A stretch of DNA of 22,695 nt from Bifidobacteriaceae bacterium (GTDB lineage Bacteria > Actinomycetota > Actinomycetes > Actinomycetales > WQXJ01): assembly GCA_031279575.1 (NCBI GenBank), contig JAITIG010000010.1, forward strand, positions 1 through 22,695, read 5' to 3'. Of the stretch, positions 12,711 to 21,700 are shown piece after piece. The position numbers and the translations under genes were made by a program. Every line of letters starts with the position of its first letter. Within the stretch, counting starts at the first letter, position 1. The notes under the pieces are model-generated. The model was not told where the DNA came from. It did no database searches and saw nothing but the letters and a program-made list of their open reading frames with translations.

Positions 12711-15700
12711 CGGATGGAACACCACTTTGAGTGTACCGGGGTCTATGTACTTCGTGGCCACGCCGCGCGTCTGAATATCCGCGATAGCGGCCCGCTCCCG
12801 CGCCACCGGCACCTGGGACCGCACAGTCTGCTTGCCCACCTGGTGCAACTCCGCCACCTGGCCCGTTTGCTTGTCGATCCCCACCACATCCACCCACCGG
12901 GAACCCTTCTGCCCCCCAGGCGTCATAATCCGGTACTCTGTTTTCACCCCAAGTCCCCGGGCGTCTATATCTTGTGCGACCCGGGCCACCTCATCTTGGT
13001 GGGCCGGCCCGCCCTTCTTCCCATACGGGTTGGGAGGGGGCCTGGTGCCGCTTCCAGGGGCTGTCAACGGGCAGGAGTTCGGGTTGACCAGTTCGCCCGG
13101 ATCGGCGTTGTGGACGAGTATGGCGGCTTGGGGGTTGGTGGTGGTGACGTGGTAGGTGTGGGCGCCGGTGGCGGTCAGGTTCCACACGGTGGCGGTCTGC
13201 CCGGTTGGGGAGACGTCCTTGACTGTGGTGGCGGCGCCGGCGGCGGTGCGCAGCTGGTCGCCGGCCCGGAGGTGGTCGGTGCGGACCCAGGCGTCGCGGT
13301 TGGCGGTGTACCAGGGGTGGTTGGCGGTTGTCTCGACCCGCTGGCCGTCCGAAAGGCTCAGCGCCCAAGTCTCGGACTGGTGGCTCCACACCGCTGTGAC
13401 CGTCTCCGGGCTGGTCTGGCCGGTGGCGGCGTCCTGCCCCAGCACCTGGTCCCCGACTTGCAGGGAGTCGATCCTGGCGGCCGACCCGCCATCGCCGGCC
13501 ACCACCCGGGTCGCCCCCGCAAACGAGGATCCCAGCGGGCACCCGGACCGCTTCTGGGCGCCCGCGTCGGACTTCGATGCCCCAGAGGCCGACTTGGCCG
13601 AGGCGGCCTCATCGGCCTTGTCCGCCGCTTTGCGGGACCCCGACCCGACCGCAGAGGCCAACCCGACGACGTCGTCGGTCTTGCCGGCCAGCTTGGCGAC
13701 ATCGTCCGGGCCGATCCCCCCCAGCAGCCCCACCCCCAACGACACCGCGGCATACGCGGCCTCGTTTCCCCCGAAAACCGCGTCCTTGATCAGGTTGGTC
13801 CCGGTCAACTCCTCGACCAGATCCGACGCCTGGAACGCCACGTCCACCGCCAAAGCCCCGTAAATCAGAGCGCCCACCACCGGGCCCGCCGCCCCCGCCG
13901 TCGCGACCGTCGCCACCACCCCGATGACCGCCCCCCCGACGATCATCCCGACCTTCGCCCAATCCACGTCCGCCGCCCAATCCTTCGCCGCCTCCCACGC
14001 CGAAGTCAGCTTGTTCGCCGTGGTGCATGCGAACTCGAACACCTTCTGCTTCAGCTCGGCTGTCCGCTGGACCACATAGGCCGCTGTGGAGCGCACCGCC
14101 CGCGCGGTCGCCTGATACGCCGCCGCCACCCCCGACCCGACGGCCGCCACCACCCGCCCGGCCGCCGCGACCGCCCCCGACACCGCCGAGCGGGCCGGTT
14201 GGACAACGTTTTGGTTCACCCACCCGGCGGCCGCCCCGACCGCGGAGACCACCGGTTTGACCACGTTGTTGTTGACCCACCGGGCGGCGGACTTCACCGC
14301 CGTCACGGCGGGTTTGACCACATTGTTGTTCACCCAGGTGGCGGCCTTCTTGGCGGTGCTGGCAACAGCGCTGGCGGCCTTGCTGACGGCGCCGCCGATA
14401 GCCTTGAACAAGTTCCAATGCCCAGACGGATCCTCGAATGCGAGCGGGTTGCCCAAGGCGTAGGCGTACCGGTTGAGGGTTTGCGGGGCGGATGGGTCGC
14501 CGAGCAGGGAATCGCGCACCGAGAACCGGCCCGCGGCCGGGTCGTAGTACCTGGCCCGCAAGTACTGCAAGCCGGTGGCCGGGTTGTGCTCCTCGCCGTT
14601 GTAGCCGAACACCGGCGCTTGGGAGCCAGAGGGGCGTTCCAGCACCCCGAACGGGTCGTAGGACAAAGACTCCACCACGGCCCCGGAGGCGTCGGTCCTG
14701 GCCGTCACCGAGCCCTGCCCGTCGGTCAGGAACCAACTGGTCGTCATCTGGTCGCCGGCGGCGCGGTCCGCGCCGGCCACCGGATCCGGCTCCAGGGCGG
14801 TTTGCGCCAGCCGGTCCACCCCATAGGTGTAGGAGGCGCCCAACTGGCCCCTGGCCCCATAGGCCGCCAGCACCTCGGTGTTGGCGCGGTTGACGTCGTT
14901 GACGTAGTAGGACAGGTCGTAGGCGGCGCCCGTCCCGGGCTGCGGGGCGCCCGCGGCGGGCTGGGCCGGGGCCGGGATCGGGGCCCCGCCCCAACCCGAG
15001 TCACCGGCGCCCAGGGCGGACCCGGACCCCGGCTCTGCCAAGCCGGCAAGGCCCAGCGCCTCGGCGGCCTCCGCCGGGCTCAGGCCGGCCGCGGACAAAG
15101 CGTCCAGGTCCGCCTGCGACAACCCCCCAGAGGCCGCCACCGGCACCGAGCGGGTGGCCGTCTGGAACTCCCCGCCCAGCTGGTCCCAGCGGGCGGACAA
15201 ATCCTGGGCGGACGCGACCCCTTGCGCCGTGTTCAAACCGGCCGCGCCGTGGGCCGCGAAAGACCACAACCCGAGCCAGAACACGTTCCGCGACGGGTCG
15301 ACCCACTCCGACTCCCGGTAGGTGAACACCAAATCCGGGGCCGCCGCCTGGCCGGAGCCGGCCGCGGGCGCCGCCAACCCGGCGGCGAGCACCCCGCCCG
15401 CCGCGTCCAGCGCCCGGCCAGCCGAGGCCTGGGCCGGCTCGGCCTGCGAGGCGGCGGGCACATCGCGCCGGGAGACTTGGAACACCCGGTTGCCGGCCCC
15501 GTCATAGGTGGCGGCCATCAGCAGCCGGCCACCCTCCCGGACGGCCTGGAGCCTGTCGGCCGCGGAGTACTGGTACGTCAAGCGCGCCGAATCGGCGCCG
15601 TCCTGCGCCACCAGCCGGCCCGCCCGGTCGTATGTGTACAGGGTCAGCCCAGCCTGGGTCGAGTCCGCCTGGAGCAGCTCGTTGCCAGGCCCGTAGCTGT

Positions 15701-18700
15701 AGGAGACCGACTCCAACTCGACCCCCGAGGCGTCCACGCGCCGCATGGAGAGCCGGTTGCCGGCCTTGTCATATTGGTAGGAGACATCCTCCGCCCCGTC
15801 AGGGCCGCTCTCCGAGAAGCCCACCAGGCGCCGCTCCGAGTCGTAAGAGAACCGCCGCGTGGCGCTCCCGCCGGCAGCCTCCCCCCACGACTCCTCCGAG
15901 ACCACGTCGCCGCGGGCGTCGAACTCGTAGCGGTACCCCGACACCACCGCCCCGGCCGCGTCCTGGTTGACCACCGAGACGACCTCGCCCCTGGCCCCCA
16001 GGCCGTACAGCGTGGCGGACCCGTCCGGGCGGGTCAGGCCGGTCACCCGCCCGGCCGCGTCATAGGTGTAGCGGGAGACCCCCTCCGGGGCGGCCACGGT
16101 GGTGAGGTTCCCGGCCGCGTCATACCCGTAGGAGACCTCCGAGCCGTCCGGGTAGCCGATGGACTCCAGGTCTCCCGCCTCGGTGTACGCGTAGACCACC
16201 CGGCGGCCCGCCGGGTCCGCCGCCGAGACCAGCCGCCCCAAACTGTCGTAGGTGTAGGCGCTCTCGCCGGTCAGGTCCTCCATCGCGACGAGCTCCCCGG
16301 CGGCGTTGTACACGTAGGACGCCCACGACCCGACGCCGTCCTGGTAGGAGGCCTCGACCAGGCGGTTAACCTCGTCGTAGTCGTACCGGGTGGTCTTGCC
16401 CTCCCCGTCGGTCGATGCCGTCAACCGCGACGCGCGGTCATAGGCGCTCGTCTCCGAAGACCCCCCAGGCGAGGCCACGCCCACCAGGTTGCCCTCCAAG
16501 TCGTAGCTGTAGCCCGTCACCCGCCCCAGGGCGTCCGTCACGGAGGTGGTGTTCCCGGCGGCGTCGTACCCGTAGCGGGTGGCGGCCCCGTCCGCCTGGG
16601 TGACGCGCGTCAACCGCGACGCCCCGTCGTAGGCGTACCTGGTGGTGTTCCCGGCCTGGTCCGTCAAAGCCGCCAACAGCCCGTCCGGGTCGTAGCTGAA
16701 CCCAGTCACCCCGCCGGCCGCGTCCCGGGCGGCCGTCAGCTGGCCAGCCGGGTCGTAGCTGTAAGACACCCTCGCCCCGACCTGGTCCACCACCGCGACC
16801 AGCCGGCCGTCCAAGTCGTATTCGGAGGCGGCCCGCCCGCCCAGCGGGTCCGTCACCGACGTCAGGTTCCCGGCGGCGTCGTACCCGTACCGGTAGGTCC
16901 GCGCGCCCGGCTCCACGCTCTCCACCAGCTGCCCCGCCGGGTCGTAGACCAGACGCGTCGCGCGGCCGGCCGCGTCGGTCTGCGCCACCAGCTGGTCCGC
17001 CAGGTCGTAGGTGTACGATGCCGTACGCCCCAGCGGGTCGGTCACCTGCGCCAGCGTCGAGTCCGGGTTGTACTCGTAGACCGTCTTGGCGCCCGCCGCG
17101 TCCACCGCCGAGGTCAAGTTGCGCAGCTCGTCATAGGTGTAGGAGGTGCGGCGGCCCAAATTGTCCACCGACTCGGCCAGGTCCCCGGCCGCCGAATAGC
17201 TGAACCGCTGCGTGTAGCCCAAAGGCGTGGTCACCTGCGTCAACCGGTCGGCCAAGTCGTAGCTGTAGGACCACTTCGCGCCGTTCGCGTCCTCCAACCC
17301 CGTCACCTGGCCCCGGTCCGAGACCTCGAACCGCGTCTGGTTGCCCAGCGGGTCGACGCTGGCGACCTCGAAGCCGTGCTTGTCGTAGGCGTGGCTGGTG
17401 ACCAGGCCGGCCGGGGAGACCTCCTCGGCCACCAAGCCGGCGGCGTTGTACTTGAACTGGCGCACGCCGCCGTTGGGATCCTTCAACATCGTCATCTGGT
17501 CCGCCGCGTCGTAGGCGTACTCGGTGCGGGCTCCGGAAGGCGCGGTGACGGCGACCAGCCGGGACGCGGCATCGTACTCGAAGCGGGACGTGGCGCCCCG
17601 CGGGTCGGTCTGGGCGGTCAGCCGGCTCAACGGGTCGTAAGCGAAACTGGTCGCCGCGCCCAGCGGGTCGACCTGCTCGGTCACATAGCCCAGCGCGTCG
17701 TAGGCGTACCGGGTGGTGGCGCCCAGGGGGTCGGTCTCAGTGACCAGGTTCCCGGCCTGGTCGTAGCCGTAACGCCAAACCGCGCCGTCCACATCGGTTT
17801 GGGCGGTGATGTTCCCGGCCTTGTCATAGGCGTACCGCACCGTCCCGGACAACGGGTTGGACACCGCCGTGACCTGCCCCAACGCGTCATAGGTGTAAAC
17901 CGATGAGACCTGGTCCAAACCGGTCTGGGACGTCAAGGCGCCCCACAGGTCGTAACTGAAGGACTCCTCGCGCCCCACCGGGTCCCGGTGGGACGTCAAC
18001 CGGCCCGCCTGGTCGTAGGCGAAGGTGTCCACCCGCCCGGTCGAATCCTGCCTGCGGACCAGGTTGCTGGCCTTGTCGTAGGCGTACTCGGTGACCACCC
18101 CGGCGACATCGGTCTGGCGCGCCAGGCGGCCCGCGGCGTCCCATTGCGCCGCCGCCGCCTCGCCGGCCGGGTTGACCACCTCGGTGGTGTTCCCGGTCGC
18201 GTCGAACTTGTAGGCCCACACCCGCCCCAGCGGATCGGTCACCTTGGTCGCCAACCCCAAGTGGTTGTAGAGGTAGCTGGTCTGGTTGCCGAACGGGTCG
18301 GTGGCGGACGCGAGGTTCCCGTTCGGGTCGTAGCTGTAGGCGGTGACCCCGCCCAAGGCGTCCTCCTCCGCGACCACCCGCCCGATCTTGTCCCTCGCCC
18401 AGGTGGCGGTGGCGCCGTTGGCGGCTGTCTGCTGGACCAGGTCGCCGCGCAGGTCCCAGGCGTAGCGGGTGACCGCCCCGCCCGGCTCGGTGACCGCGAC
18501 CACGCGGCCCACCGGGTCGTAGGCGAACGTGGTGACCCTGCCCGCCTGGTCGGTTTGGCGGGCCAAGTTGCCCAAAGCGTCGTAGTCGTAGACGGTGGCG
18601 CCGCCAGCCGCGTCGGTGGCCTTGGCCACGCGCCCCGCCAGGTCGAACTCGAAAACCGAGACCCGCCCGGCCTCGTCGATGCGCGTCAAGTCCCCGGCGG

Positions 18701-21700
18701 CGTTGTAGCCCAGCCTGGTCACCAAGCCGGACGGCTCCTCGATCCAGCTCACACGGCCGGCCCCGTCGAAGCCGTACTTGGTGGCGGAGCCGTCCGGGCG
18801 GCGCGCCAAGGTCAAAGCGCCCTCGGCGGTGTAGGCGAACTCCGAGACCGCCCCCAGCGGATCCGTCGAGCGCAACGGCTGCCCGCTGACCTGGTCATAC
18901 TCCACCCGCTTGACGCCTCCGAGGGCGTCCGTCAACTCGGTGATGTTGCCGTGCTTGTCGTACTTGTACGCCACGTGGGAGCCGTCCGGGTTGGTGGTCT
19001 TGACCAGGCGGTCCCGCGAGTCGTAAACGTGTTCGGTGGTGTTGCCTGCCGGGTCTGTCTCGGTCAGGGTGTTGCCGTTCGGGTCGTAGGTGTAGGCGAC
19101 CTTGGCGCCTTCCGCGTCCGTCCCGGACAGCACGCGGTGCGCCGCGTCGTAGTCGAAAGCGGTGGTGTGGCCCAGCGGGTCGCGTTCCCGGGTGATGTTG
19201 CCCAGCGCGTCCAGGACGTATTCGCGTGTGGCGCCGTCCGCGGCCTGCTCGCCCACCACCCGGCCGGCCAGGTCCCGGATGGTCCTGGTGACCCCGCCGG
19301 CCGGGTCGGTCACAGCGATGACATGGTTCATCGGGTTGTGCAGGTAGGTGGTCCGGGCGCCCAGCGGATCGGTGCTGGAGGCAAGGTTGGCGCCATCGTA
19401 GGTGAACGTCTCGGTGCCGCCGCGCCGGTTGGTGTGGGAGACGACGCGGTGGTTTGAGTCGTAGGCGAACGTCTCTGTGCCGCCGCCGGGGTGGATGGCC
19501 TTGACCAGGTCGCCCCGCGCGTCGTACTGGTAGGCGGTGGTCCGCCCGTCCCTGTCGGTTGCCGTCAGCACCCGGCCGGCCGCGTCGTAGGTGCGGCTCT
19601 GGGTTGCGCCGTCAAGATCTGTGGCGGTCAGCTGGTTGCCGTCCGCGTCATAGGTGTAAGTTCCCAGCTCGTCGCGGATCAGCGTGTTGCCGGGGCCGTA
19701 GGCGCGCTCTTCGACCTGCCCGTCCGGGTGGGCGATCTTGGTGACGCGCGCCAAGGAGTCCAAAGTGTAGGTGGTCTGGTTGCCGTTCGCGTCCGTGGTG
19801 GTGGTCGTGGTCTGGGTGTAGGCCAGGCGGACCTTGGCGCCGACGGCGTTGGTTTGAGTTGTGACCCGGCCCTGCGCGTCATAGGTGTTGGTCACGGCCA
19901 GATTCCCGTCCCCGTCCCACCAACTGGTCAAACGGTGCTCCTGGTCGTATTCGTAGCGCGTCGCCAACCCGTTCGGGTCGGTGTAGGCCACCAAATCGCC
20001 GGCCTCGTTGTACTCGTAGCGGGTCTGGGCGCCGCCCGGGAGGGTCGCCCTGGAGATCCGGCCCGCCTCGTCCAAGTCGAACTCGTAGACCAAGCCGGTC
20101 GGGGAGGTCACCTTCGCCAAGCCCATCTCGGCGGAATAGCCCACCTGGGTGCGCAACCCGTTCGCGGAGTAGATGTCTGTCAGCAGGCCCCAGGCGTTGA
20201 ACGCGCGGCTCGCCCCGGAAGGCTCGGCGATATCCCAGCGGTAATAGGTTTGGTCCCCGGCCGTGTAGGGGATCTTCGAGACCGCCAAGTGATACCCCTC
20301 CGGCGCCAGCCAGCCGCCGCCGGCCGGCTCGAACCGCAGCTGGCGCCCGTCGCCCTTGAAGTACACCAGCGTCCCGTCCTCTTCCAGGCTCAAGGACTCG
20401 GCGTAGGCGAACTCCCAGTTGCGGCCGAACACCGACTGGAACCCGTCCGCCTTCGAGTTGTAGGACCGGGTCAGGGCGAAGTCGCCGTCGATCTCCGCGG
20501 CCGAGGCGTCCACCGCCTCCAAGAAGAAGTTGCCCGTGTTGAAGTTCACCGGCTCAAAGCCGTACTCGCAGTGCATCCCGCGGCCCATCAACGCCGAGTC
20601 GATGGCCTTCTTCTGGTCGTCGCTCAGCGGCGGCGGGTTGTACGGCACCGATGTCTTGGGGTTGCGGATGAACAAGGTGTTGTTGTTCGTCACCAACGTG
20701 TCTTGGACGGCGTTGTCCGCCATGATGGTGTTCAACGACACGCCGTAGTACTTGGCGATATAGGGGTAGGTGTCGCGTTGCTTGACCTTGTAGACCAAGA
20801 ACTTGTCGGAGCTCTTCTCCCCGGAGGACCCGCCGGCCTTGGCGGCCGTGGCCTTGACCGAGTGGACAGTGTCCAAGGGCAAGCCGCCGAACAGGCCCGA
20901 CTGCCAGTTGCCGAGCGCGTCCTTGTAACGCCGCGCCTCGGGGAAGGTGGCCTCAAACGGCTGCGAGTTGGGGAACTTGTAAACCTTGGCGGCGGTGGTC
21001 GCAGCCGGCGCCCCGCCCGGGTCGAGCCGGAAGGACACAGTCGACTCCGGCGTCGCCAGGCCGGCCGCGAACACCGCGTCGAAGACCTGCTTGCCGGCCA
21101 GCGACTTCTCCGTCATCGGGTACAACGACACGCTCAAGGCGGCCAGCGGCAGGCCCGGATCCACCGGCGGCGGCACCTCCCAGTCGATCCGCAAGATCGG
21201 CGGCGCGGAGGCGGCCTTGTTGGAGAACACCTCCGCCTGCATCCAGCGCTCGTTCTCCGCCTTGACCACCAGACCGCGGTTCGGCTTCAACCCCTGCGCC
21301 CAGTTGTTGACCATCTCGCGGACATCCCAGGCGATCCGGCCGCCGTTGGCGCTGGCCGGCTGGAACTGGATGAAGGTGTGGCCCGAGTTCAACTGGTTGT
21401 TCCAAGTGATGGCGGCGGGATTCCAGGCCGTGTCGACCGAGTAAAGGCCGAAGTTCGTGTCCCCGCCGGACCAAGCCGTGCGCTGGTCCAAGGAGAACAC
21501 CGCGGAATTGATCTTGCAATCCTCAAACCCGGCCGCGAAGTCGTAGTCGATGTGGACATAAGTCCTGGTCATCAGGTGGGCGGCGTCGAAATTGGCGATG
21601 TTCCCGGACTTGAGCCCGTCGTCGTAGCCGGAATAGGGGTAGCCGTTGTCGCCGATATGCAAGTCCGCCGAGCCCTGCTCGACCCCAATCAAGCTGATGG

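Noticed and set aside
12714..17906. A very long open frame on the plus strand opposite the RHS gene
   Set aside because: It is the shadow of codon bias and repeats in a high-GC gene. The product is a low-complexity Arg/Gly/Val/His string that mirrors the YD repeats, and there is no ribosome site or family motif.
15480..20024. Repeat array considered as CRISPR
   Set aside because: The repetition is at protein level with about 63-base coding units that vary at DNA level. There are no identical repeats separated by unique spacers.
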